From assembly GCF_001435585.1 (NCBI RefSeq), contig NZ_AZEC01000004.1, positions 55,738 to 119,737 on the forward strand: DNA of 64,000 bases, read 5' to 3'. The translations under genes were made by a program, and so were the position numbers. The first letter of the stretch is position 1, and each line of letters begins with the position of its first letter. A model generated the notes under the pieces. That model made no database searches. It had not been told where the DNA came from and saw nothing but the letters and a program-made list of their open reading frames with translations. Source of the DNA: Schleiferilactobacillus perolens DSM 12744. GTDB taxonomy: Bacteria; Bacillota; Bacilli; Lactobacillales; Lactobacillaceae. Below are positions 1 to 9,652 of this stretch, in pieces.

Positions 1-156
1 AGTCTTAATGTGGAAAGCGGGCAGTTGGACTTGGTCCAGACAGCCGACATTGCTGATGCGTTTAAAGGTGAGTTGCGCGGGAACGCCTTGCTTCAAAGTA
101 ACCTGGGCGGGCTTATAACCGCCATCGACGATAATGTTTGCTTCTTGCTTATTCAT
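1..156 (-). CDS. Cupredoxin-domain protein, partial (C-terminus beyond window)
   Basis: The first 52 codons are visible, read from the ATG at 156 toward position 1; the rest lies outside the window. The fragment carries the pattern VDGGYKPAQVTLKQG followed by NVGCLDQV. This repeats the layout of the neighbouring cupredoxin (SGGYAPETVVLKQG, then STCLDHVV), so the two are paralogous copper-binding folds. A clear GGAGG lies 9 bases before the ATG. No signal peptide or membrane segment precedes the domain, unlike its neighbour, so this copy may be cytoplasmic or the N-terminal domain of a larger protein such as a copper ATPase. It follows the upstream cupredoxin by 16 bases and is probably co-transcribed under copper control. 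Copper binding is inferred from the family; what lies beyond residue 52 is unknown. Confidence 0.75.
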   Translation of the reverse strand, partial: MNKQEANIIVDGGYKPAQVTLKQGVPAQLTFKRISNVGCLDQVQLPAFHIKT

Positions 157-172
157 GTGTGATTGCCTCCAA

Positions 173-544
173 TTATTTAATGATCAATTTTCCATGAAAC
201 ATATTCATTCCGCAGGCAAATTCGTACTCGCCCGGTTTAGTCGTGTCGATATCGATCGTGTGGGCTTGATCCTGGGGTAAAAAGTCGTTGATCCCCATAT
301 CCGGGAACACCACGTGATCCAGACAGGTGGATGGGTCTTTACGCAGGAAAGTGAGTTTGGCGGGTAAGCCCTGTTTGAGAACCACCGTTTCTGGCGCATA
401 GCCGCCGCTCACCAAGACCTGGGCATCTTGCCCCGTCTTTTCGATTTTCGCGGCGACGGCGGCAGTCTCATGATGGCCGAAGAACCACCACCCGATGAAT
501 CCAATGAGTGCTACAGCAGTAAGTAATACAGTAAGTTTGATCAT
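173..544 (-). CDS. Membrane-anchored cupredoxin-domain protein, probable copper binding
   Basis: A 123-residue protein. Residues 3-22 form one hydrophobic N-terminal segment that would anchor it in the membrane with the rest outside. Residues 42-123 form a cupredoxin domain. Likely metal ligands are Cys74 and His77 (TCLDHV) and the C-terminal motif CGMNMFHG at 111-118, which offers Cys111, Met113, Met115 and His117. Proteins of this kind handle copper at the cell surface, and in lactobacilli they sit beside copper ATPases. It is the first gene of a leftward operon with the partial cupredoxin after it. The upstream promoter carries CopY-type boxes, supporting a role in copper homeostasis. No CopY gene is seen in the window. 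Exact role (delivery, buffering or sensing) is not shown by the sequence. Confidence 0.85.
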   Translation of the reverse strand: MIKLTVLLTAVALIGFIGWWFFGHHETAAVAAKIEKTGQDAQVLVSGGYAPETVVLKQGLPAKLTFLRKDPSTCLDHVVFPDMGINDFLPQDQAHTIDIDTTKPGEYEFACGMNMFHGKLIIK

Positions 545-560
545 GACGGCCTCCTATGTT

Positions 561-613
561 TACATCTGTAAACTAACTAAAATTATCATATCTCTGAAGT
601 TTACAGTTGTCAA
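561..613 (-). promoter_or_regulatory. Copper-type promoter with two CopY boxes
   Basis: On the minus strand a TTGACA -35 (608-613) and a TATGAT -10 (585-590) are separated by exactly 17 bases. A perfect cop box, TACATCTGTA, lies at 561-570 downstream of the -10. A near-match, TACAGTTGTC, at 602-611 overlaps the -35. The consensus TACAnnTGTA is the known operator of CopY-type copper repressors. Two boxes flanking the core promoter fit repression that is relieved by copper. The promoter points at the cupredoxin gene starting at 544. Confidence 0.8.
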
Positions 614-794
614 CAACTATTTAAAATTAGGTGGGACGAGGCGATAGTTGAAGCGCTATCAACATTTTGAGATAATCTGGATAAAGGCGATCATATCAAG
701 GGAGCAACGATTCGTTTCCCCCATGGCAACGGGGCGTGTCTCCTTATTGTGGTGGCACATTGTTATCATCATTTTGAGAGGGGGCGTAGAGTTA

Positions 795-1418
795 ATGATT
801 GAATTTGGTGCGACATTGAAAAAGATTCGATTACAAAAGGGATTCTCCCAACAGTATGTGGCAGATCAATTGAACCTGACGCGGCAGACAATTTCCAAAT
901 GGGAAAACGGTCGTGGTTATCCAGACTTTGAAAATCTAATTTTGCTGAGTGAACTGTATGGCGTATCCATTGACAAGTTAGTCAATCGTCAAACTCTAAA
1001 TCTAGACCCCGTCAAGGTGTTAAAGATGAACAAAAAGAGAGAAAAGGCGATGTGGCTGACCAAGCGCGCGAAGGTGTTCGTCATGGCCATTGTGGTGGTG
1101 TTGTTTGTCCTGGGTGGGAAATCAATCTACGATGACCGTCAGATGCGATTGTCAGATGCAGAGGTTAATCGTTATTTTGTATCGATCACCAATGTTAAGA
1201 AAATTCGTTACGAAAAGAGTAAGGACGGTCGATTGACCGAGCTGACGGCCATTGTGCTGAAAAACGATGAGGTGTTACATTATCCGACACTGTCAGAATT
1301 GAAAAAAAGAAAATTGGTAATTCCCAATAAACCAACTGATTCCAATCTGGTTACCGAGCCCGAGAATGTCCAAACAATTTTTAAATCGCTTTTGACGAAA
1401 AATGCCCAACGCAAATGA
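795..1418 (+). CDS. XRE-family transcriptional regulator with C-terminal membrane segment
   Basis: A 207-residue protein. Residues 1-60 are a Cro/C1-type helix-turn-helix domain (IRLQKGFSQQYVADQLNLT, then TISKWENGRGYPD). Around residues 95-113 a hydrophobic stretch (VFVMAIVVVLFVLGG) follows a basic patch and predicts one membrane span. A tail of about 90 residues would lie outside the cell and matches nothing I recognise. The frame stays open upstream to 648, but I chose the ATG at 795: it opens directly on the HTH domain and is preceded by GAGAGGGGG. Membrane-tethered XRE proteins of this form are common in Firmicutes and may sense an envelope signal. Its target is unknown. It is divergent from the cupredoxin operon, but the cop boxes there are of CopY type, not an obvious XRE site. 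Confidence 0.8.
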   Translation: MIEFGATLKKIRLQKGFSQQYVADQLNLTRQTISKWENGRGYPDFENLILLSELYGVSIDKLVNRQTLNLDPVKVLKMNKKREKAMWLTKRAKVFVMAIVVVLFVLGGKSIYDDRQMRLSDAEVNRYFVSITNVKKIRYEKSKDGRLTELTAIVLKNDEVLHYPTLSELKKRKLVIPNKPTDSNLVTEPENVQTIFKSLLTKNAQRK

Positions 1419-1482
1419 TTGACTTCCCCACCGAATCCGGTTACAAAGGAGGTAGTATCCGATTCGGAGGAGGTTAATCAAC

Positions 1483-2625
1483 ATGGCTAAACAGGAGCAA
1501 CCAATGATCAATATTCACCGCCAGAATCCGCCGGCATGGTTTAAGCAGGCTGATTTTGGCATTTTTATTCACTGGGGGGTGTACAGTGTCCCCGCATATG
1601 CGCCAGTGGAAAGCGAAGACTTTGATACGATTAAGAAACACCATAGTATTCGGTACATGTATAAACACACGCCTTATGCGGAATGGTACGCCAATGGTCT
1701 GCGTATTCCGGGCAGTTCGGTATGGCAGTACCACCATGAACATTACGGCGACCACACCCCATACAGCAGTTTTGCCAAGAGTTTCCAGCAGACAGCCCAA
1801 CATGTGGATGTCGAGAAGTGGGCAGATATGTTTGCCAAGGCTGGTGCGAAGTATGTGGTGGTCGTGACCAAACACCACGATGGGTTCGTGATGTACGACA
1901 CCGATGTGGCCAACCCGCAGGTCGATGACTACCATCTCAATTTTGACTTTGTCGGCGAACTAGCTCAAGCAGTGCGTAAACGCGGTCTGCGGTTTGGCGT
2001 CTACTACTCCTCTCTGCTGGATTGGACATTCACACCGAAGCCCATTCGGACGGCGGCGGATATGATGTTAGGAAACGATTAGAGTCAGACTTACTTGGAT
2101 TATGCTTGGGATCAGTGGCACGAACTAATCAATCGATATCATCCTGATATTTTGTGGAGTGATATTGGCTATCCTGTTGATCCCCGCCTGCCGCAGTTAT
2201 TCAAGGACTTCTACCAGGCTGTGCCAGAGGGCATGGTGAATGATCGGTGGGGGAGTTATCCCAATTGGCTGCGGCATTCCTTTAACAAACCGTTATTCAA
2301 TTTAGGCGCAAAGATTGTGACTGGCCGTTCGAATAAGGGTAAGGACACACCGCCGCTGTATTATGATTATCGAACGCTAGAATACACGGCCGACTGGCAC
2401 GGTACGGACTATTTCGAAACAACCCGCGGGATGGACAAGTCCTTTGGCTATAATCAATACAGCCGTCCGCAGGATTACATCACCGCAGATGAAGTGCGCC
2501 AGATTGTGGCGAAAGTCCGGCCACAAAAGGGGCGGTTATTGCTTAATGTGGGACCGGAGAAAGATGGCAGTATTCCACCCTATCAAGAGAAGATTTTACG
2601 GGACTTGGCTGCGCAGCAACCGTAA
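1483..2625 (+). pseudogene. GH29 alpha-L-fucosidase, interrupted by one in-frame TAG
   Basis: Two consecutive reading frames of 199 and 176 residues lie in the same frame, separated by a TAG at 2080-2082. Together they make a glycoside hydrolase family 29 alpha-L-fucosidase of about 380 codons, close to full length. Family features are the N-terminal FGIFIHWGVYSVPAY, the TKHHDGFVMYD motif, and DILWSDIGYP, whose Asp (codon 2161-2163) is at the nucleophile position. GH29 enzymes release L-fucose from glycans. A strong GGAGGAGG lies before the ATG at 1483. No frameshift is needed; a single base change would restore the frame. The enzyme is probably inactive in this strain, since the first fragment lacks the nucleophile and no good ribosome site precedes the second. 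Confidence 0.85.
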
Positions 2626-2739
2626 TATACCGATCACTATGTTTACCCGCTATGACTAAGTATCCAATATAGGCATTCGACATGCATACGCCACCCCAAT
2701 ACAATGGGATGAGATGGAAAGAACGAAAGGAGTGTATTG

Positions 2740-3309
2740 ATGGCCGACGATGTACTCACAAGAGCACTGAAAGGTGAACCAATCCAATTCGACGATCCCG
2801 GATTCCAAGCAGTAGATGATTTGGTTGCCCGCAATAGCCGTATTCTGGCTGAACTCAACACGAATTACCATCAGCACGATGATGTGATTGCGCTATTGAG
2901 CAAGATGCTCCAAACGCGGGTGTCGCTCACCAACAATTTGTTGCCGCCGTTACAGACGGATTTTGGCGGGCACATTTTCCTCGGCGAAGACATCTTCATC
3001 AACCGCAATTGTATGTTCGTTGATTTGGGTGGGATTTATATCGGCGATCGGGTACTGCTCGGTCCCGGGGTGACGATCCTGACAGTCAACCATGAAGAGA
3101 ATCCAGCAACGCGGCGTAATCTCCATTGCCAAGCAGTGCACATTGAAGCCGGCGCCTGGTTGGGCGCGAATGTGACTGTGCTGTCCGGAGTGACCATCGG
3201 CAAGAACGCCATCGTGGGCGCCGGGTCACTGGTGACCAAAGACGTCCCGGCGGAAACAGTGGTCATTGGTTCCCCAGCTCGGGAGGTACGCAAGATCAAA
3301 ACTGAGTAG
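2740..3309 (+). CDS. Maltose/galactoside O-acetyltransferase family protein
   Basis: A 189-residue acyltransferase of the left-handed beta-helix family. The N-terminal cap (about 1-55) matches the Maa/LacA/NodL group, and hexapeptide repeats follow from about residue 60 (FLGEDIFINRNCMF, IYIGDRVLLGPGV, then VLSGVTIGKNAIVGAGSLVTKDVP). The His of LTVNHEE is at the usual catalytic position. These cytoplasmic trimers move an acetyl group from acetyl-CoA to a sugar hydroxyl. Length is normal. The start is the ATG at 2740, seven bases after GAAAGGAG; an adjoining TTG at 2737 is less likely. It lies 115 bases after the broken fucosidase, which suggests a former sugar-use cluster. The true substrate cannot be read from sequence. 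Confidence 0.85.
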   Translation: MADDVLTRALKGEPIQFDDPGFQAVDDLVARNSRILAELNTNYHQHDDVIALLSKMLQTRVSLTNNLLPPLQTDFGGHIFLGEDIFINRNCMFVDLGGIYIGDRVLLGPGVTILTVNHEENPATRRNLHCQAVHIEAGAWLGANVTVLSGVTIGKNAIVGAGSLVTKDVPAETVVIGSPAREVRKIKTE

Positions 3310-3342
3310 TCAGTGAATGTGAAACAGACAGGGGGGAGAACC

Positions 3343-3594
3343 ATGTATGTGGTGAAAAAGTTCCTGCATTCCGACAAAACCATCAATATTGTGGGATTGG
3401 TGCTCATCGGTGTATGTATTTTTGCGGCGGTGAGATTTCGGTATTGGACATCCACTTTCACGGTGGATGATGGCATGAGCGGGAGTTACCTTTACGCCCA
3501 GATGTTGCTCCGGGCGGTTGCTTACTTGATGGTGTGGGTGATTGTTCTGATATTTGGTGTGCGTCTTTCCTTTTATAGCAGCGAGAAAAAATAA
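3343..3594 (+). CDS. Small two-span membrane protein, function unknown
   Basis: An 83-residue protein with two hydrophobic segments, about residues 14-32 (INIVGLVLIGVCIFAAV) and 55-75 (AVAYLMVWVIVLIFGVRL). The charged region between them contains TVDDGMS. I chose the ATG at 3343 because a GGGGGGAG lies 4 bases upstream; a GTG at 3313 would add 10 residues. It follows the acetyltransferase by 33 bases and is probably in the same transcript, which ends at the hairpin at 3622. I do not recognise the family. Confidence 0.65.
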   Translation: MYVVKKFLHSDKTINIVGLVLIGVCIFAAVRFRYWTSTFTVDDGMSGSYLYAQMLLRAVAYLMVWVIVLIFGVRLSFYSSEKK

Positions 3595-3621
3595 CCAAGT
3601 CTTATCAGAAAAGATAGCAAG

Positions 3622-3660
3622 GGCCCAGCAAGACGATGTCGTTTTGCTGGGCCTAATTTT
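3622..3660 (+). terminator. Rho-independent terminator
   Basis: GGCCCAGCAA pairs with TTGCTGGGCC around a short, partly paired loop and is followed by TAATTTT. It closes the acetyltransferase and membrane-protein transcript. Confidence 0.8.
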
Positions 3661-3716
3661 ATTGATGAGTGGAAGAAGTCAATTATAAGCGATCGCATTG
3701 GGTAAAAATCCGGCCC

Positions 3717-4016
3717 TTAATAATACCGGTTCCGCCAATCATAGCCCAGCACATAACCGTAACCATTACTGGTCATCAGCCGACCCAAAGCAGCGAGATC
3801 ATCTTCGAACTGTTGGGGATAAGCCGGTCGTTTTCCTAAACTTTCTTGATAAATTGTATTGGTTAATCGGGCAATGATGACTTGTGGTGCATTCTTGTCT
3901 AGGTCTTTATAAGCTTGCAGAAGAAAACCGCGGATTTTTGGAAATTCAGGACCGAGAATGGTGTACATATCTGAAAATAGGGTTTGAGTTTGCTCAGTAA
4001 TGGAAGGCTTGGACAT
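3717..4016 (-). CDS. Probable bacteriocin immunity protein (EntA-immunity type)
   Basis: A 99-residue, wholly helical-looking cytoplasmic protein. Its pattern, RGFLLQAYKDLDKNAP then VIIARLTNTIY and DDLAALGRLM, resembles the four-helix immunity proteins that protect lactic acid bacteria from class IIa-type bacteriocins. Length and helix spacing fit that family. The start is the ATG at 4016; its ribosome site GGAGAAG overlaps the last codons of the oxidoreductase gene that ends at 4021, so the two are probably translationally coupled. No bacteriocin precursor or export gene lies nearby, making this an orphan. The family call rests on pattern similarity only and could be wrong. Confidence 0.5.
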   Translation of the reverse strand: MSKPSITEQTQTLFSDMYTILGPEFPKIRGFLLQAYKDLDKNAPQVIIARLTNTIYQESLGKRPAYPQQFEDDLAALGRLMTSNGYGYVLGYDWRNRYY

Positions 4017-4020
4017 TGAA

Positions 4021-5013
4021 TCACTTCTCCTTCTTAGGATGTGGTGCAAGGTTAGGCAATACCACTACTTTACCAAAACCTCGGCTGCTGGCCAAAAATT
4101 CATGGGCTTCCCGGGTTTCAGCTAGCGGGAAAGTTTTAACGGGGGAGACATCAATTCTGTGCGCCTCAATGAACGTGATGATCTCCTGAAGCCCCGCAGC
4201 GGAGACATGGTCACCTGAAGAGAAGCCGGTGAGGTACCGATTATTTGGAATATCACTGATGGGGTCGAAGTCTTGCAAGTACCACACGCCGCCGAGCTCG
4301 CCGGTGACGTTGACGATGCCGAATTCGGTCAGGTGCTGCAACGAATCCCGGGTTGATGCCGGGCCAATCAGATCAATGATCTTATCGAAAGGCCGGATAT
4401 CGGCGGGCAGCTTCAGTGCATCCGGTGTGACGAGGATTTGATCCATGCCGACTGCGGCCAGCAATGGTTTCTTTTTCGCTGATCGGGTCGTACCAACGAT
4501 GTCCGTATGCCGGTTCAGCGCTTGGATCAGCTTGAATACGGCAACACCGACGCCGCTGGTAGCGGCCCGAATCAAGATGCGGTCGTGCGCTTTGACCTGC
4601 AAACTGCGGACAATCCCCCACGCAGTGTAGTAAGTTTCAGGCACGGCCGCTAAGTCGGCCCAAGAGAGGTCGGTGGTGACCGGACAGATCTGATCATTGG
4701 GCAGCAGTACATACTCGGCATAGCCGCCATCGAAGGCCCGACCCATTTCGCCCATGATGGAAATGACTTTCTGGCCCCGCCGAAATTTGTCTGGGGCGGA
4801 AGTTTCGTCAATCGTTCCGACTGCCTCAATACCCAGAATTCGGGGAAACTTCACGCTGGGTGATTCGCCTTCACGGGTGAATATCTCGGAATGGTTAATG
4901 CCGAAGCCGCGCACTTTGACCCGCGTCCAACCAGGTTTGACCGAAGGAGTAGGAACATCGACGTATTCTAATACTTCAGGACCGCCGGGATGGGACACAA
5001 CAATTGCTTTCAT
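4021..5013 (-). CDS. Zinc-type alcohol dehydrogenase/quinone oxidoreductase family protein
   Basis: A 330-residue medium-chain dehydrogenase/reductase of the quinone oxidoreductase branch. The N-terminal GroES-like domain starts [17 protein letters not shown] and includes [13 protein letters not shown]. The NADPH-binding Rossmann domain begins near residue 140 with [18 protein letters not shown]. The Cys ligands of zinc alcohol dehydrogenases are absent, as is usual for this branch, which reduces quinones or alpha,beta-unsaturated carbonyls with NADPH. The ATG at 5013 has AGGAG upstream. It is divergent from the short-chain dehydrogenase at 5116; the shared 100-base gap holds a MerR-type dyad that could drive both genes. 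The immunity-like gene is coupled downstream. Confidence 0.85.
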   Translation of the reverse strand: MKAIVVSHPGGPEVLEYVDVPTPSVKPGWTRVKVRGFGINHSEIFTREGESPSVKFPRILGIEAVGTIDETSAPDKFRRGQKVISIMGEMGRAFDGGYAEYVLLPNDQICPVTTDLSWADLAAVPETYYTAWGIVRSLQVKAHDRILIRAATSGVGVAVFKLIQALNRHTDIVGTTRSAKKKPLLAAVGMDQILVTPDALKLPADIRPFDKIIDLIGPASTRDSLQHLTEFGIVNVTGELGGVWYLQDFDPISDIPNNRYLTGFSSGDHVSAAGLQEIITFIEAHRIDVSPVKTFPLAETREAHEFLASSRGFGKVVVLPNLAPHPKKEK

Positions 5014-5054
5014 GATGGCAGCATCTCCTTTTTCGATCATTTTAACATTAACGC

Positions 5055-5085
5055 TTGCCTTGAAGTGCACTCCAAGGTATACGAT
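5055..5085 (+). promoter_or_regulatory. MerR-type promoter/operator 1 (19-bp spacer)
   Basis: TTGCCT (5055-5060) and TACGAT (5080-5085) are separated by 19 bases, the overlong spacing that MerR-family activators correct by twisting DNA. The spacer is filled by a 20-bp dyad at 5058-5077 (CCTTGAAGTG then CACTCCAAGG, one mismatch). It drives the dehydrogenase at 5116. On the other strand TTGGAG and TAATGT are also 19 bases apart, so the divergent gene at 5013 may share control. The same layout recurs at 16617, 17479 and 18893. Confidence 0.75.
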
Positions 5086-5115
5086 GTATTCAGGTTAGCG
5101 AAAGGAGTTCTGCAT

Positions 5116-6712
<1,597 letters not shown>

Positions 6713-6721
6713 TTTAAGATG

Positions 6722-6755
6722 AAAATGGCGGCGCCTCGTGGGTGCCGCCATTTTT
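6722..6755 (+). terminator. Rho-independent terminator
   Basis: AAAATGGCGGC(GCC) pairs with (GGT)GCCGCCATTTT around the loop TCGTG and ends in five T. It closes the SDR and aldo-keto reductase operon. Confidence 0.85.
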
Positions 6756-6794
6756 GCAGGTGCTAGAATACTGGATACAAGGAGGAACATGCGC

Positions 6795-7376
6795 ATGGAT
6801 AAAAGATTGGTCAAAATCAGCAAACGCCTCTCACTTGCGTTACGGCACCAGCCTGATCGACTCGGCATCCAGCTCGACGCGTATGGCCGAGTCAATTTGC
6901 CCACGCTGCTGGCGCAGTACAATGCTCATTATCAAACACCAATTGACGAGAAGACGATTCGCACGATCATGGCCCAAAGCGGCAAGCAGCGTTTTGCCAT
7001 TGAAAATAAAAAAATTTGGGCACGCTATGGGCATAGTGTGCCGGTGAAATTATTACAACCCCCGGCTGTTCCCCCGGTATTCCTGTACCATGGTACGTCG
7101 CACCAGTCGGCAGTGATGATTGAAACAGAGGGGCTGCGAAAAATGGACCGGGATTTCGTTCATCTTTCGACCACTGTGCCCATGGCTGTCAGCGTTGGCC
7201 AGCGGCATGATCCACATCCGGTGATATTCCAAGTGGCGGCACAACAAGCCGCTAAAGAGGGGTTCTTGTTTTATCCCACTGAAAGCCAAGTCTGGCTGGT
7301 GGACCAAGTTCCGGCACGCTATTTAACAGTTATGCATGTTGCTGGCGATCGGTCCAGAAGGCCACAGGACACATGA
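6795..7376 (+). CDS. kptA: RNA 2'-phosphotransferase, Tpt1/KptA family
   Basis: A 193-residue member of the Tpt1/KptA family, which uses NAD+ to remove a 2'-phosphate from RNA. Family marks are the N-terminal winged-helix domain starting with KRLSLALRHQPDRLG, the RFAIENKKIWARYGHS segment, LYHGTSHQSAV, and DFVHLSTT in the NAD-binding half. In fungi the enzyme finishes tRNA splicing; in bacteria the natural substrate is unclear. I chose the ATG at 6795 because GGAGG lies 9 bases upstream, whereas the ATG at 6789 is only 3 bases from it. The last 47 bases overlap the 3' end of the convergent drug exporter gene. No RNA ligase partner lies beside it. Confidence 0.85.
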   Translation: MDKRLVKISKRLSLALRHQPDRLGIQLDAYGRVNLPTLLAQYNAHYQTPIDEKTIRTIMAQSGKQRFAIENKKIWARYGHSVPVKLLQPPAVPPVFLYHGTSHQSAVMIETEGLRKMDRDFVHLSTTVPMAVSVGQRHDPHPVIFQVAAQQAAKEGFLFYPTESQVWLVDQVPARYLTVMHVAGDRSRRPQDT

Positions 7377-9096
7377 GAACGAGAACTAGCAACGCAATCC
7401 AAAACGTGTTGGCAAAGGCGGATGTGAGCCGCTGGTGCTCATCAGTTGTGATGTGCAGTTGAGTCTCTTGTAATGTTTGTTGTTGTGCAGTTAAGCGAAT
7501 ACTTTTTGCGAGGGCATCCTGTTTGGCCAGTAATTGCTGACTATCCGATTGCAGAGTACGAGCGTCAGAGACCGATCCATTGACTGCCAAGCGGGTTGTC
7601 TCTTGGAGAAGTTTTTGGTTACCAGCAGTGAGTTGGTCACTGGCGTTCGCTAAGACGCGTAGGTGAGATGCTTTTGCTGGCAAGGGTACATTTACTGATT
7701 CTCGCGCAGCCACCAGGACTGCGGTGTGGGCAGCCTTGCTGTTATGGTTGATCAGGTGAATCATGGCTGTTTGGACTGAAGGAGATAGTTGACTCGTCTG
7801 AACAGTTTGATAGGCATTTTGCCGAATGACTTTTGTGGCTGAGTTAACGTTGTTATTCAAAATACCAACGAGTAATGCAATTCCCAAACACGTCCCCAAC
7901 TGGCGGGCGGCGTTGACCATACCAGAGGCGATCCCTGCCTTCTCCACTGGAATATATTGTACGGCAGAAACCAAGGACAGATTCGTTAGTCCGAAACCGA
8001 AACCGAGTACCGCCATGGCAAAGGCCATTGCAAAATTGGTCATTGTGTATGTGATTTGAGTGAGGAGTAATCCGCCCACGGCCATCAGAGCCGCACCAAT
8101 CATGTTTACCCAGCGATAATTCAGTTGATGTGCTAGTCGACTCCCCAGGGGTAGCGCAATAATCACCATCAAGGAACTGAACATGATGATGTATCCTGCA
8201 TGGAGCGGAGTGAAACCACGAATGTTTTCAAGATAGAAATTGAAAATGACGCTATAAATCACAACAGCAAATCCACAGGTGAAGTACATGACGGTGGAGG
8301 AGAGAAAAGTGCTGTCGCGGAAAAGATGGAATTCCATGAGGGGGTCCTGTTTTCGTAAATCAATACTGATGAATACCCCCAAAGCAATGATTGCAGCCGC
8401 AATCATAGTCAGAATGGGCACAGAGGTCCAGCCGTAGTCGTACCCTTTGAGGAGCACGAAGGTTGTGAGAAATAACCCCGTGGTGAGCAGAATAATTCCG
8501 AGATAACCGATCTGTTTAGAAATAGTGGTATCGTAGGACTCGCGAAAGCATAAGGCAGTGAGAAACAAAGCGAGCAGTACGATGGGAATGTTGACGAAAA
8601 AAATGGCGTGCCAAGACCACCAATGAATTAGTAGACCCCCAATAGGCGGACCAGCCGCCGCCGCAGCTGCCCCAGCAGCGCCAATAATGGCGACCACTTG
8701 GTTGGCCTGTCGACGACCGAAGCGGTCAACTGCTAACGGGATAACCACAGGCAAAATGATTGCACCGCTCAGTCCTTGGAGCGCCCGCATTGCGATCAAT
8801 ATCGCAATTGAGCCAGCCGTTGCGCAAAACAGGGAACCTAAACAGAACAGAGTCAGTCCAAAAAGTGTCACTTTCTTACGCCCAAGCTGGTCTGCTACCT
8901 TAGCTGCGGGAATCATGAACACCGAGATAACGAGCACATAAATCGTACTGATCCAGTTACTGGTGACCAAGGTGGTCGAAAAATCCTTAGTGATGGTTGG
9001 TAAAGCAATGTTGGTGATTGTGGAGTCTAGAGTCACAATGAACATCATGAGACACAGGGCAATCAGACCACCTATTCTTTTTGAAGCATTAGTCAT
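7330..9096 (-). CDS. MFS drug exporter, DHA2 family (EmrB/QacA type, 14 spans)
   Basis: A 588-residue integral membrane protein of the 14-span drug:H+ antiporter family. Early motifs are LDSTITNIALPTI in span 1 (motif D1) and VADQLGRKKVTLFG in the first cytoplasmic loop (motif A); GAAGAAAAAAGPPIGG matches antiporter motif C in span 5. A long outside loop of about 120 residues, rich in Q, T and A, precedes the last span, as in QacA-like proteins. It would expel toxic cations or antimicrobials. The gene lies 63 bases after a MarR regulator on the same strand, with a copy of the putative MarR operator (9131-9145) between them. Its stop codon lies inside the convergent kptA gene. Confidence 0.92.
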   Translation of the reverse strand: MTNASKRIGGLIALCLMMFIVTLDSTITNIALPTITKDFSTTLVTSNWISTIYVLVISVFMIPAAKVADQLGRKKVTLFGLTLFCLGSLFCATAGSIAILIAMRALQGLSGAIILPVVIPLAVDRFGRRQANQVVAIIGAAGAAAAAAGPPIGGLLIHWWSWHAIFFVNIPIVLLALFLTALCFRESYDTTISKQIGYLGIILLTTGLFLTTFVLLKGYDYGWTSVPILTMIAAAIIALGVFISIDLRKQDPLMEFHLFRDSTFLSSTVMYFTCGFAVVIYSVIFNFYLENIRGFTPLHAGYIIMFSSLMVIIALPLGSRLAHQLNYRWVNMIGAALMAVGGLLLTQITYTMTNFAMAFAMAVLGFGFGLTNLSLVSAVQYIPVEKAGIASGMVNAARQLGTCLGIALLVGILNNNVNSATKVIRQNAYQTVQTSQLSPSVQTAMIHLINHNSKAAHTAVLVAARESVNVPLPAKASHLRVLANASDQLTAGNQKLLQETTRLAVNGSVSDARTLQSDSQQLLAKQDALAKSIRLTAQQQTLQETQLHITTDEHQRLTSAFANTFWIALLVLVLMCPVAFWTDRQQHA

Positions 9097-9130
9097 GATG
9101 AGATCTTCTTTCCTGTTTCGATGAAAAACT

Positions 9131-9145
9131 GTTTCATATAGAAAC
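9131..9145. promoter_or_regulatory. Putative MarR operator, exporter side
   Basis: A perfect dyad GTTTC-ATATA-GAAAC lies in the gap between marR and the exporter gene. The same arms with a 5-base spacer occur upstream of marR at 9653-9667. Two identical arm pairs flanking one regulator gene strongly suggest the regulator's own sites. Confidence 0.65.
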
Positions 9146-9159
9146 CGATTGGCAAAAAA

Positions 9160-9630
9160 TTATTTTTGCCGTTCAGCCAATTCTTTTTTAAAGTAAGCTT
9201 CTGTCTCGTTGGCAATGGTGCCGAGATAGGGCAAGAGTTCAGGCGGGACCTTTGCAAAAATAGCAATTAATTGCTGGTCCAAATAAGCATCGTAATCCGC
9301 ATGGTGTTGCCGAGCCACTTCGCCCTTGGTGGTGAGCCGAACAGCTAACTGATTTTCTGAGTTGGCCGCAAACGCTTTTGCCGCCATTCCTTTTTTTACC
9401 AATTTCTGCACGGTCTTTGTCGCGGTGCTTTTGGACACATCCAAATATTGTGCAAGCTCTTTGAGACTGCTGTCTGGGTGATTTCCGATGGCAGTGATTG
9501 CCCGGATTTCCGGTGGGTACAAGTCCACATCAGTACCATACTTAGCTGAGGTTTGGTCGAGCGCATTATACAGCCGGGTAATATGTTCAAAAGGTTTGAC
9601 AATCTTTTGTTCAACTTCATTTTGATCCAT
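9160..9630 (-). CDS. MarR-family transcriptional regulator
   Basis: A 156-residue winged-helix regulator. The DNA-binding region spans about residues 50-110 (LKELAQYLDVSKSTATKTVQKLVKKG, the recognition helix region, then the wing VRLTTKG). MarR proteins bind palindromic sites as dimers and release on binding aromatic or other small ligands. The ATG at 9630 follows GAAAGAGG. Its own promoter carries the dyad GTTTC-N5-GAAAC, so it probably represses itself and the DHA2 exporter downstream. Length is normal. Confidence 0.9.
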   Translation of the reverse strand: MDQNEVEQKIVKPFEHITRLYNALDQTSAKYGTDVDLYPPEIRAITAIGNHPDSSLKELAQYLDVSKSTATKTVQKLVKKGMAAKAFAANSENQLAVRLTTKGEVARQHHADYDAYLDQQLIAIFAKVPPELLPYLGTIANETEAYFKKELAERQK

Positions 9631-9652
9631 GGGTGACGGCCTCTTTCAATTA

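Noticed and set aside
648..794. Upstream start for the XRE regulator
   Set aside because: The extra 49 residues have no domain character, and the ATG at 795 is preceded by a purine-rich ribosome site and opens on the HTH.
2080..2082. Recoding of TAG as an amino acid in the fucosidase
   Set aside because: Other intact genes in the window end with TAG (for example 3309, 14765 and 49803), and no special downstream structure is evident, so a plain nonsense change is simpler.
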